In this document: one piece after another, positions 1 through 5,067 of the stretch
How positions within the stretch are numbered: position 1 is the first letter of the stretch
How the letters are laid out: each line of letters opens with the position of its first letter
Assembly (NCBI GenBank): GCA_027353565.1
Contig: DAIEHO010000370.1
Location: 1 to 5,918, forward strand
Direction of reading: 5' to 3'
DNA from: Propionibacteriaceae bacterium
Lineage (GTDB): Bacteria > Actinomycetota > Actinomycetes > Propionibacteriales > Propionibacteriaceae
DNA length: 5,918 bases
Made by a program: the position numbers and the translations under genes
The notes under the pieces: generated by a model
Told to the model about the DNA's origin: nothing
Seen by the model: the letters and a program-made list of their open reading frames with translations, nothing else
The model's database searches: none

Positions 1-733
1 CCGCGTGCGGGAGCTCCGCGACGACGGCCTCGAAGCCTGCCGCCGTGGCGCGACAGGCGGCGCGCATCTGCTCCAGCTCGAAGGGGTCCTTGACGAGGCG
101 CAGCTCGCTGAGCGCCACCTGGAGCTCGGTGTCGCACGCGACCGCCTCCTCGTCGTACCGGGCGGCGTCGACCATCGCCGTGACGTCGGCGTCGGCGTCC
201 CGCAGCACCCGGATGCGGGTCGTCTCGGCATCCCTGCCGATCGCCTCGACCAGCTGGGCGATCGGCGCGGTGGCCAGGCCGGTCATCGCGGACATCTCCG
301 CGAGCGACTCGCGCTGTCCGACCCACATCTCGCCGTACCGGCTCGACGAGTAGAACTCGGGGTCCGTCCGGGGAGCGCGCGGGCTGAAGAAGATGGTCGC
401 CTCGTGGCCGCCCGAGACCGGCTCCAGCACGAGCACCGCGTCGGGCTCACGGTCGGTGCCAAGACCGGTGAGGTGCGCGAACGCCGAGTGCGGGCGGTAG
501 CGGAAGTCGGTGTCGTTGGACCGTACGCGGTAGCCGCCGGCCGGAATCACGATCCGCTCGCCGGGGAACATCGCCGACACCCTGTCCCGCCGGGCAGCCG
601 TGTGGGCGGTGGCGGGAAGCGCTGCCGGCAGCTGGTCGCTGTACGGCGCCCAGTCCGTGCAGATGAACTCGGTGAACGCCTTGGAGAACGGGATCTGCCG
701 GTTGGGCAGCACCGGCTGCTGGTCACTGGACAT
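1..733 (-). CDS. pepP: Xaa-Pro aminopeptidase (aminopeptidase P), N-terminal 244 residues, cut by the left edge
   Basis: Reading the minus strand from the ATG at 733-731 gives 244 codons with no stop before the window edge. Residues about 45-190 match the aminopeptidase P N-terminal domain: an ARRDRV stretch (47-52), VIPAG (62-66), then RSNDTDFRYRP (71-81), SAFAHLTG (83-90), PDAVLVL (97-103) and YGEMWVGQR (133-141). LRLVKDPFELEQMRAAC (211-227) is the usual entry into the creatinase-like 'pita-bread' catalytic domain, whose two-metal site lies outside the window. The family removes an N-terminal residue preceding proline and is cytoplasmic; no signal peptide is visible. The start is supported by the domain position and by a -10-like TAGTAT 8 bases upstream; there is no Shine-Dalgarno sequence, so a leaderless message is likely. 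It is divergent from the phosphatase gene. The family assignment is firm; the symbol follows the family, not a proven orthologue. Confidence 0.9.
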   Translation of the reverse strand, partial: MSSDQQPVLPNRQIPFSKAFTEFICTDWAPYSDQLPAALPATAHTAARRDRVSAMFPGERIVIPAGGYRVRSNDTDFRYRPHSAFAHLTGLGTDREPDAVLVLEPVSGGHEATIFFSPRAPRTDPEFYSSSRYGEMWVGQRESLAEMSAMTGLATAPIAQLVEAIGRDAETTRIRVLRDADADVTAMVDAARYDEEAVACDTELQVALSELRLVKDPFELEQMRAACRATAAGFEAVVAELPHA

Positions 734-741
734 GGGTACAG

Positions 742-747
742 ATACTA
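742..747 (-). promoter_or_regulatory. Putative -10 element for the aminopeptidase gene (leaderless)
   Basis: On the minus strand TAGTAT ends 8 bases before the ATG at 733. That would place the transcription start at or one or two bases before the start codon. No convincing -35 (TTGACA-like) hexamer lies 16-19 bases upstream, and no Shine-Dalgarno sequence is present. TANNNT is the usual actinobacterial housekeeping -10 form. The call rests on position and pattern only. Confidence 0.45.
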
Positions 748-756
748 GGCCTGCCG

Positions 757-762
757 TACGCT
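757..762 (+). promoter_or_regulatory. Putative -10 element for the phosphatase gene (leaderless)
   Basis: TACGCT fits TANNNT and ends 7 bases before the ATG at 770, the spacing expected for a leaderless message. The bases in front of the ATG (gcgctgc) contain no Shine-Dalgarno sequence. A weaker alternative is GATACT at 741-746, which would give a leader of about 17 bases. The element lies only 9 bases from the opposing -10 of the aminopeptidase gene, so the two promoters would overlap. Confidence 0.35.
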
Positions 763-769
763 GCGCTGC

Positions 770-1330
770 ATGACAGACCTCTACCTCGTGCGCCATGGCG
801 AGACCGAGTGGTCCAGGTCCGGTCGTCACACGTCGGTGACGGACCTCGACCTGACGGAGGAGGGCGTCCGTCAGGCGCAGGCCTTGCGGAGCACGCTCGA
901 CCCCGCCGCGTTCGGGCTCGTCCTGTGCAGTCCGCGGCTGCGTGCCCGGCGCACCGCCGCTCTGGCCGGGTTCGCCGACCCGGTCATCGACGACAACCTC
1001 GCGGAGTGGTTCTACGGCGACTACGAGGGCCGTACGTCGGACGAGATCCGCCGAGAAGTTCCCGGGTGGCGGATCTGGAACAGCCCTCTGCCGGGCGGCG
1101 AGACCAAGGTGCACGTGATCGCCAGGCTCAGCGAGGTGGTGGCGCGCGTCCGCGACTCCGGGGTCGACAAGGCCATCTGCTTCGCGCACGGCCACTCGCT
1201 GCGTGTGCTGGCGCTGTGCTGGCTCGACATCGACATCGCGAGGGGCCAGTCGTTCCCGCTGCAGACGGGCTCGGTGTCGATCGTGGGCTACGAGAAGGAG
1301 TCACCGGCGATCGTCCGGTGGAACGCCTGA
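770..1330 (+). CDS. Histidine phosphatase family protein (phosphoglycerate mutase-like fold)
   Basis: The protein has 186 residues. The signature LVRHGETEW is at residues 6-14, with Arg8, the phosphorylated His9 and Glu11. SPRLRARRT (54-62) supplies a second phosphate-binding Arg (probably Arg58). Glu79 in LAEW sits where the proton-donor Glu is expected, followed by YGDYEG (82-87), and FAHGHSLRVLA (138-148) carries the second catalytic His140. All expected catalytic residues are therefore present. Such enzymes are cytoplasmic phosphomonoesterases or mutases; the substrate cannot be read from sequence. The Trp-rich form (WFYGDYEG, IVRWN at the end) resembles actinobacterial entries annotated simply as histidine phosphatase or acid phosphatase rather than glycolytic mutase. 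It is first in a same-strand set: 48 bases separate it from the zinc-ribbon gene. The start is chosen because the family begins almost directly at the LVRHG strand, and a leaderless promoter fits. Confidence 0.92.
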   Translation: MTDLYLVRHGETEWSRSGRHTSVTDLDLTEEGVRQAQALRSTLDPAAFGLVLCSPRLRARRTAALAGFADPVIDDNLAEWFYGDYEGRTSDEIRREVPGWRIWNSPLPGGETKVHVIARLSEVVARVRDSGVDKAICFAHGHSLRVLALCWLDIDIARGQSFPLQTGSVSIVGYEKESPAIVRWNA

Positions 1331-1345
1331 GGCGACGTGCGCCAG

Positions 1346-1373
1346 TAGAGTGCCGAGCGACACGATGAGGGAG
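1346..1373 (+). promoter_or_regulatory. Possible internal promoter and ribosome binding site for the zinc-ribbon gene
   Basis: In the 48-base gap after the phosphatase, TAGAGT (1346-1351) fits TANNNT but has no good -35. GAGGGAG (1367-1373) is a clear Shine-Dalgarno sequence 5 bases before the ATG at 1379. The ribosome site is well supported. The promoter is weak evidence; read-through from the phosphatase gene is equally possible. Confidence 0.5.
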
Positions 1374-1378
1374 TACGC

Positions 1379-2113
1379 ATGAAGGCTGACCCCGGCGCGC
1401 AGCGGCGCCTGCTGGACCTCCAAGCCGTCGACACCGCCATCGGACAGCTCGACCACCGGGTCAAGATGCTGCCCGAGCACGCGCTGCTCGCGGAACGGCA
1501 GACACGCCGGCAGGCCCTCGGCCAGGCGCTGGTGGCGGCCGACACGGCGCTCAGCGACGCGACCGCGGCCCAGACCAAGGCCGAGGCGGACCTCGCCCCC
1601 GTACGGGAGCGGCTCGCCCGCGACGAGCGGACCGTGGACGGCGGCACCCTCACGGACCCCAAGACGCTGCGCAGCATGATCGACGAGATCAGCCATCTCA
1701 AGACCCGCATCTCCACCCTGGAGGACGAGGAGCTCGAGCTCATGGAGGCCGTCGAGACGGCGCAGGCGGAGAAGACCCGGATCGCTGCGGAGCGGACCGC
1801 GATCGAGGACGAGATGCGTGTGCTGATCGCTGCGCGTGACGCCGCCGTCTCCGACCTGCAGGCCGACCTCGCCGACCGGCGTGCGGTGCGTGCCATGCTG
1901 CTGGCTGAGATCCCCGGGCCGCTGGTCGACGTGTACGAGAAGGTGCGGCTCCGGTCGGGCGGCCTCGGCGCTGCCGCGCTGCAGGGCAGGCGCTGTACGG
2001 GCTGCGGGCTCGAGGCCAACCCGAGCGACTACGAGAAGTATCTCAATGCCGGAGCCGACGAAGTGCTTCGCTGCGAGGAGTGCGACCGGATCCTGGTCAG
2101 AACGGAGAGCTGA
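1379..2113 (+). CDS. Coiled-coil protein with C4 zinc ribbon (zf-RING_7 / Rv2229c-like family)
   Basis: The protein has 244 residues in two parts. Residues about 5-175 are Ala/Glu/Arg/Leu-rich with heptad spacing, a long helical hairpin. The family-typical turn and second helix begin at GGTLTDPKTLRSMIDEI (88-104) and continue through a LEDEELELME segment (114-123). The C-terminus holds CTGCG (Cys206, Cys209) and CEEC (Cys232, Cys235), a complete C4 zinc site. The family (M. tuberculosis Rv2229c, H. pylori HP0958, chlamydial CT398) has this exact layout. HP0958 is reported to bind sigma-54 and a flagellin mRNA, but the actinobacterial role is unknown, so I assign no function beyond a cytoplasmic protein- or nucleic-acid-binding scaffold. 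The start is fixed by a strong Shine-Dalgarno sequence. Its stop overlaps the next ATG (TGATG), so it is translationally coupled to the ribonuclease. Confidence 0.9.
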   Translation: MKADPGAQRRLLDLQAVDTAIGQLDHRVKMLPEHALLAERQTRRQALGQALVAADTALSDATAAQTKAEADLAPVRERLARDERTVDGGTLTDPKTLRSMIDEISHLKTRISTLEDEELELMEAVETAQAEKTRIAAERTAIEDEMRVLIAARDAAVSDLQADLADRRAVRAMLLAEIPGPLVDVYEKVRLRSGGLGAAALQGRRCTGCGLEANPSDYEKYLNAGADEVLRCEECDRILVRTES

Positions 2114-2115
2114 TG
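2104..2115 (+). promoter_or_regulatory. Ribosome binding site and TGATG coupling that fix the ribonuclease start
   Basis: GGAG (2104-2107) lies 5 bases before the ATG at 2113-2115, and the A of that ATG is the last base of the upstream TGA (2111-2113). This supports 2113 over the longer reading from 2080, which would add 11 residues inside the zinc-ribbon gene and has no comparable site. Re-initiation by terminating ribosomes is the likely mode. Confidence 0.75.
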
Positions 2116-3540
2116 CCGTCCGCCCACATCGCGCCTGCGGCTCCGGCTCAGCTCCAACCGGGCCTTCGGCACCTCCGCGAGACGCTCTCCGTTCCGGACA
2201 GCTTCCCGCCGGACGTCGTGGCGGCGGCCGAGGCGGCTGCCAGGGCGCCGATGCCCGCGGAACGGGTCGACCGTACGGACATCGAGCTGGTGACGATCGA
2301 CCCCGAGGGCTCCATGGACCTCGACCAGGCCGTGCACGTCGCGAAGAACGGTGGCGGTTACACGGTGCACTACGCCATCTCCGACGTGGCGGCCTGGGTC
2401 GACCCCGGTGGCCCGGTCGACGCAGAGGCGCACCGGCGGGGCCAGACGTTCTACGCGCCCGACCACCGCGCAGCTCTGCATCCACCGGTGCTCAGTGAGG
2501 GCGCTGCCTCCCTGCTGGCCGACGGGCGGCCCCGACCGGCGCTGCTGTGGACCGTGGAGCTCGACGCTGACGGGCAGCAGACCTCCGCGACGGTCGAGCG
2601 CACGCTCGTGACCAGCCGGGCGCGTCTGTCGTACGCCGAGGTCCAGCACGATCTCGACGGCGGGGAGGCGAGCGACTCGCTGCACCTGCTGGAGATCGTC
2701 GGTCGTCTCCGCCAGGCGATCGAGGCCGAACGCGGTGGCGTGAGCCTCGAGACGCCCGAGCAGGAGATCGCGGCGCAGGGGGACGACTGGCGGCTCGAGT
2801 ACAGGGCCGCCCTCCCCGTGGAAGGCTGGAACGCCCAGATCTCGCTGCTCGTCGGCGCGGCTGCCGCCGAGATCATGGCAGCGGGCAGGATCGGCATCCT
2901 GCGGACGTTGCCGCCGGCCGAGCAGTGGGGGATCGACAAGCTGCGGCACACCGCGAAGGGCCTCCACATCACGTGGCCAGGCGACCTCTCGTACCCTGAC
3001 TTCGTCCGCAGCCTCGACCCTGCCAAGCCGACGCACCTGGCCATGCTCAACGCCTGCACGGTCTTGTTCCGCGGGGCCGGCTACACGTCGTTCGACGGCT
3101 CCCTTCCCGACACGAACCTGGTGCACGGCGCGCTCGCCATGCGCTATGCCCACGCGACAGCTCCACTGCGACGGCTCGTGGACCGGTACGTGGGTGAGAC
3201 CTGCGTGGCGCTGTGCAGCGGCAAGGACGTGCCCGAGTGGGTACGGTCGGAACTGCCTGAGCTGCCCAAACTCATGGCCGCCTCCGACGCGCGCGCCAAG
3301 AAGTACGAGCGGGGGATCATCGACCTGCTCGAGGCACTGGTGCTCTCGACCAGGGTCGGTCAGACATTCACCGGTACCGTCGTCGAGATCGGCAAGGACG
3401 GTACGGACGGCGCCATCCTCCTCGAGGACCCCGCAGTCGAGGCGCGGGTCAGAGGCAGGGTCGAGCTCGGTGAAGAGGCGACCGTGACGCTGGTCTCAGC
3501 CGACGTGGCGACAGGGACCGTGAGGTTCGACATCGCCTGA
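2113..3540 (+). CDS. RNB-domain 3'-5' exoribonuclease (short actinobacterial RNase II/R-like form)
   Basis: The protein has 475 residues from the coupled ATG. The RNB domain spans about 50-365. The active-site loop TIDPEGSMDLDQAV (61-74) gives Asp63, Asp69 and Asp71, but Gln72 where E. coli RNase II and RNase R have a fourth Asp. Further RNB features are HYAISDVAAWV (86-96), HPPVLSEGAASLL (123-135), GWNAQISLLVGAAAAEIM (238-255) and the RNA-binding motif YAHATAPLRRLVDRY (345-359; classic form SPIRR, here Arg353 and Arg354). Residues about 415-475 look like a small OB/S1-like beta domain (GQTFTGTVVEIGKDG). There is no N-terminal cold-shock pair, so the protein is much shorter than E. coli RNase II or RNase R. 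The family degrades single-stranded RNA processively to nucleoside monophosphates with two metal ions. Assignment to the family is firm; activity with Gln72 is inference. It ends 9 bases from the stop of the convergent small gene. Confidence 0.93.
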   Translation: MPSAHIAPAAPAQLQPGLRHLRETLSVPDSFPPDVVAAAEAAARAPMPAERVDRTDIELVTIDPEGSMDLDQAVHVAKNGGGYTVHYAISDVAAWVDPGGPVDAEAHRRGQTFYAPDHRAALHPPVLSEGAASLLADGRPRPALLWTVELDADGQQTSATVERTLVTSRARLSYAEVQHDLDGGEASDSLHLLEIVGRLRQAIEAERGGVSLETPEQEIAAQGDDWRLEYRAALPVEGWNAQISLLVGAAAAEIMAAGRIGILRTLPPAEQWGIDKLRHTAKGLHITWPGDLSYPDFVRSLDPAKPTHLAMLNACTVLFRGAGYTSFDGSLPDTNLVHGALAMRYAHATAPLRRLVDRYVGETCVALCSGKDVPEWVRSELPELPKLMAASDARAKKYERGIIDLLEALVLSTRVGQTFTGTVVEIGKDGTDGAILLEDPAVEARVRGRVELGEEATVTLVSADVATGTVRFDIA

Positions 3541-3549
3541 CGGCGGAGT

Positions 3550-3768
3550 TCAACGGAGCTGTTCGATGTCCTGACGGATGGCGTCGACGACCGTCGGACC
3601 GCCGAGCATCGCGCTGCCCATGACGAGTGCCTGGTTCGCGGTCATCCCCTTGGCCATGCCGATCATCGGGTTCTTCGTGATCCCGGGTGCGTGCCGCTCG
3701 AGGATCGCCACCACCTCGGAGTCGTCGAGCATGGTGCCGAGCATGGTCTTGTCCGGGTCGTAGCGCAT
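3550..3768 (-). CDS. Small helical protein of 72 residues, function unknown
   Basis: The minus-strand reading starts at ATG 3768-3766. The product is predicted almost wholly helical, with no Cys and no membrane segment. The core runs MLDDSEVVAILERHAPGI (13-30), then NPMIGMAKGMTANQALVM (33-50), then a last helix ending IRQDIEQLR. The pattern 'short first helix, D-(D/N)-x-x-x-x-x-I/V-L-E-x-H-x-P-G, then M-x-x-A-x-G-M-x' resembles, from memory, a small module attached to the C-termini of some glycoside hydrolases and other bacterial enzymes (form LDDPAARAVLEKHLPG); here it stands alone. That resemblance is inference and gives no mechanism. High third-position GC and a conserved-looking core support a real gene. 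There is no proper Shine-Dalgarno sequence (AGGCGG lies only 1 base from the ATG), and a -10-like TACCGT 7 bases upstream suggests a leaderless message. It is convergent with the ribonuclease gene. Confidence 0.8.
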   Translation of the reverse strand: MRYDPDKTMLGTMLDDSEVVAILERHAPGITKNPMIGMAKGMTANQALVMGSAMLGGPTVVDAIRQDIEQLR

Positions 3769-3775
3769 GCCGCCT

Positions 3776-3781
3776 ACGGTA
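3776..3781 (-). promoter_or_regulatory. Putative -10 element for the 72-residue gene (leaderless)
   Basis: On the minus strand TACCGT (TANNNT) ends 7 bases before the ATG at 3768, the same geometry as upstream of the aminopeptidase and phosphatase genes. No good -35 is visible. The hexamer lies inside one arm of a 10-base inverted repeat (3776-3785 with 3910-3919). Confidence 0.4.
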
Positions 3782-3919
3782 CCCGGCCCTGCCGCTCGGC
3801 CGTCGCAACCGCTCGGACGTCGTCCACATGACGTGGGCCGCGGTCAGGTGATGCCCCGAACGGTGCGGTCGAGCGCCGCCAGGTCGCCGCGTCCCCGTGA
3901 GCGGGGTGGCGGGTACCGT
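3776..3919. repeat. Separated 10-base perfect inverted repeat around the small-gene promoter
   Basis: ACGGTACCCG at 3776-3785 and its exact reverse complement CGGGTACCGT at 3910-3919 are 124 bases apart. Both arms contain the palindrome GGTACC. The match stops at exactly 10 bases on both sides. The left arm covers the putative -10 of the 72-residue gene; the right arm lies in the decayed transporter sequence. With roughly 700 GC-rich bases to search, a chance match of this length is plausible, so a role as paired operators is only a possibility. Confidence 0.3.
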
Positions 3920-4319
3920 GCCCGTGCCGGCAAAGGCCCGCTGACCGGCGACGACCGGCGCCCGCGCTTCGAAGCGATTGGTGACGACGCCGCTGAGCAG
4001 GTTGTCGAAGATGGTGAAGAATGCGGATGGCAGGAACACCAGGCCGGCATTCAATGGGGTGAGCCCGAGGTGCTGCTGGACGTACAGGGCGACGACCAGG
4101 ACGTTGCCGAAGCTGCCGACCATGAAGGCGAAGCCGACGGGCAGGGAGAGTCGGAACCCGTGGGCACCGAACAGGTCGAGCGGCATCATCGGGTGGGCGA
4201 CCCCGCCTGCATGACGACGAACCCGGTCAGCGAGGCGACCGAGACGGCCAGTGACGCGCCTTCTCGACAAGCTGGGCCGTCGACCAGCCCTGGGCGCAGC
4301 CGTACGTCCCAGTGGTATG
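3844..4319 (-). pseudogene. Decayed DHA2-type MFS exporter gene (frameshifted remnant)
   Basis: Minus-strand pieces of a drug-exporter-like MFS protein are readable in changing frames. At about 4319-4262 one frame gives GCAQGWSTAQLVEK, matching the GW loop of DHA2 transporters. At 4260-4205 the next frame gives SLAVSVASLTGFVVMQAG, a membrane helix, and then hits a stop. From 4201 to about 3890 a third frame gives VAHPMMPLDLFGAHGFRL, then LVVALYVQQHLGLTPLNAGL, then FDNLLSGVVTNRFEARAPVVAGQ, the typical helix-loop series of the same family. A final short frame, GDLAALDRTVRGIT and TGA at 3846-3844, may be the old C-terminus. The second break sits in a run of four G (plus-strand C, 4201-4204), and one added base would restore the frame. 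About 145 codons remain of the roughly 450-500 expected: the N-terminal half is gone, as are the last helices. A sequencing error could explain one break, not all of them. Confidence 0.75.
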
Positions 4320-4463
4320 GCCGGCCGGTCAAGAGCGCTCACCGTGGCTTCACCCATGTCCGACCTCGGCACACCCACAACCTGAGCCGTCTCGAAAGGC
4401 GTCCTGCGGCCGCCCCAGCTGACGAGGGCGGGACCGGTCGCCCTCGGCGTGACCACCGGGAAT
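4320..4463. other. Stretch without a recognisable gene
   Basis: Between the transporter remnant and the hairpin no frame on either strand gives a protein I recognise. One minus-strand frame stays open through here (reading for example VVGVPRSDMGEATVSAL), but it runs out of frame with the GW piece of the transporter, and open frames are common in DNA this rich in GC. It may be worn 5' sequence of the same decayed gene. No promoter, repeat or RNA gene was seen. Confidence 0.5.
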
Positions 4464-4483
4464 GGACACCGAGTGTGGTGTCC
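4464..4483 (-). terminator. Perfect 7-bp hairpin just past the PEBP gene, terminator-like
   Basis: GGACACC (4464-4470) and GGTGTCC (4477-4483) are exact reverse complements with a 6-base loop. A T-G pair (4463 with 4484) could extend the stem by one. It begins 20 bases beyond the stop codon of the minus-strand PEBP gene, a usual place for a terminator. No T-run follows on the minus strand (attcccgg), as is frequent for actinobacterial terminators. An operator for a dimeric regulator is an alternative reading. Confidence 0.45.
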
Positions 4484-4503
4484 GCGGACCATGGTGCGCG
4501 CCG

Positions 4504-5067
4504 TTACCGGATCTCGTAGGTGCCGTCGAGACGAGCGCGTCCGATGACGTGTCCGGCCATGGTCGTCAGTACATCGGTCAAGCTGAAGCTGGTCGGCAGC
4601 TCGGGGCCGTGGTCGAGGGCGAAGAGTTGGAAGACGTAGGAGTGGGGGCCGTGGGACGGGATGGGTGCAGGGCCTGCCCAGCCGAGGCGTCCGAGGGGGC
4701 CTTTGCCGTGGGTGAGCCCGGGGATCGGGCTGGGGTGGGTGAGGGCCTTCTCGGGGATGCCGCGCAGTGAGGGGTCGATGCCGATGGTGAGGGCATGGGA
4801 CGCAGGTTGCCTGCCCGGATAGTCCGCGTCTTGCACGATCAGGACGAGCTCGTCGGTTCCGGTGGGGGGTGATGTCCAGGCGAGGGCGGGGGAGATGTTG
4901 GGTCGGAAGAGTCGGCCGCGGGGGTGTTCGGGGATGGGCGTGCCGTGGTCGAAGGCGGGGCTGGTGAGCGAGAAGTTCTCGGGTGCCTGCAGATCGGTGC
5001 GGGCCCAGGCCAGGGTGTGGTGTCCGGCGCGGCGGTTTCGTAGCGCGCGTCCGATGGGGTTAGGCAT
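4504..5067 (-). CDS. PEBP family protein (YbhB/YbcL, Raf kinase inhibitor-like)
   Basis: The protein has 187 residues from the ATG at 5067-5065. The opening MPNPIGRALRNRRAGHHTLAW is the usual actinobacterial family start. FSLTSPAFDHGTPIP (32-46), NISPALAWTSPPTGTDELVL (57-76) and VQDADYPG (78-85; usual form DPDAP) follow. Then come SHALTIGID (90-98), GWAGPAPIPSHGPHSYVFQL (129-148) and ALD (150-152), and the protein ends GHVIGRARLDGTYEIR. The anion-pocket elements (Asp80, Asp82, His91, Gly132-Pro133, His139-His142) are present. The ligand and role of bacterial PEBP proteins are poorly known; no signal peptide is seen, so it is probably cytoplasmic. The start overlaps the exporter stop by 8 bases (ATGCCTAA) and has a good AAGGA site 8 bases upstream. 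An earlier ATG at 5088 has only a C-rich leader and precedes the family start, so I rejected it. Length is normal for the family. Confidence 0.92.
   Translation of the reverse strand: MPNPIGRALRNRRAGHHTLAWARTDLQAPENFSLTSPAFDHGTPIPEHPRGRLFRPNISPALAWTSPPTGTDELVLIVQDADYPGRQPASHALTIGIDPSLRGIPEKALTHPSPIPGLTHGKGPLGRLGWAGPAPIPSHGPHSYVFQLFALDHGPELPTSFSLTDVLTTMAGHVIGRARLDGTYEIR

Noticed and set aside
5..748. Long plus-strand open frame (247 codons) opposite the aminopeptidase gene
   Set aside because: Its translation is Arg/Gly/Val-rich with no family resemblance, while the opposite strand gives a clear aminopeptidase P N-terminal domain over the same bases.
2080..2112. Upstream ATG giving an 11-residue longer ribonuclease
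   Set aside because: Lies inside the zinc-ribbon gene without a Shine-Dalgarno sequence; the TGATG start at 2113 has GGAG at the right distance.
1301..2485. 394-codon minus-strand open frame across the phosphatase, zinc-ribbon and ribonuclease genes
   Set aside because: Low-complexity Arg/Pro/Gly translation crossing three well-supported plus-strand genes; an antisense shadow of high-GC coding sequence.
2029..3153. 374-codon minus-strand open frame inside the ribonuclease gene
   Set aside because: No recognisable domain, and it is antisense to the RNB domain with its catalytic motifs.
3893..3906. Small hairpin CCCCG-TGAG-CGGGG
   Set aside because: Only a 5-bp stem in GC-rich sequence within the transporter remnant; expected often by chance.
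3449..4492. 347-codon minus-strand open frame taken as one gene
   Set aside because: Only the stretch at about 4201-3890 resembles a protein family (MFS). The upstream part is out of frame with other MFS pieces and the downstream part runs antisense through the ribonuclease end and across the 72-residue gene, so it is an accidental fusion of frames around a pseudogene.
3767..4519. 250-codon plus-strand open frame over the decayed region
   Set aside because: No family resemblance and no ribosome site; it mirrors transporter remnants on the other strand.
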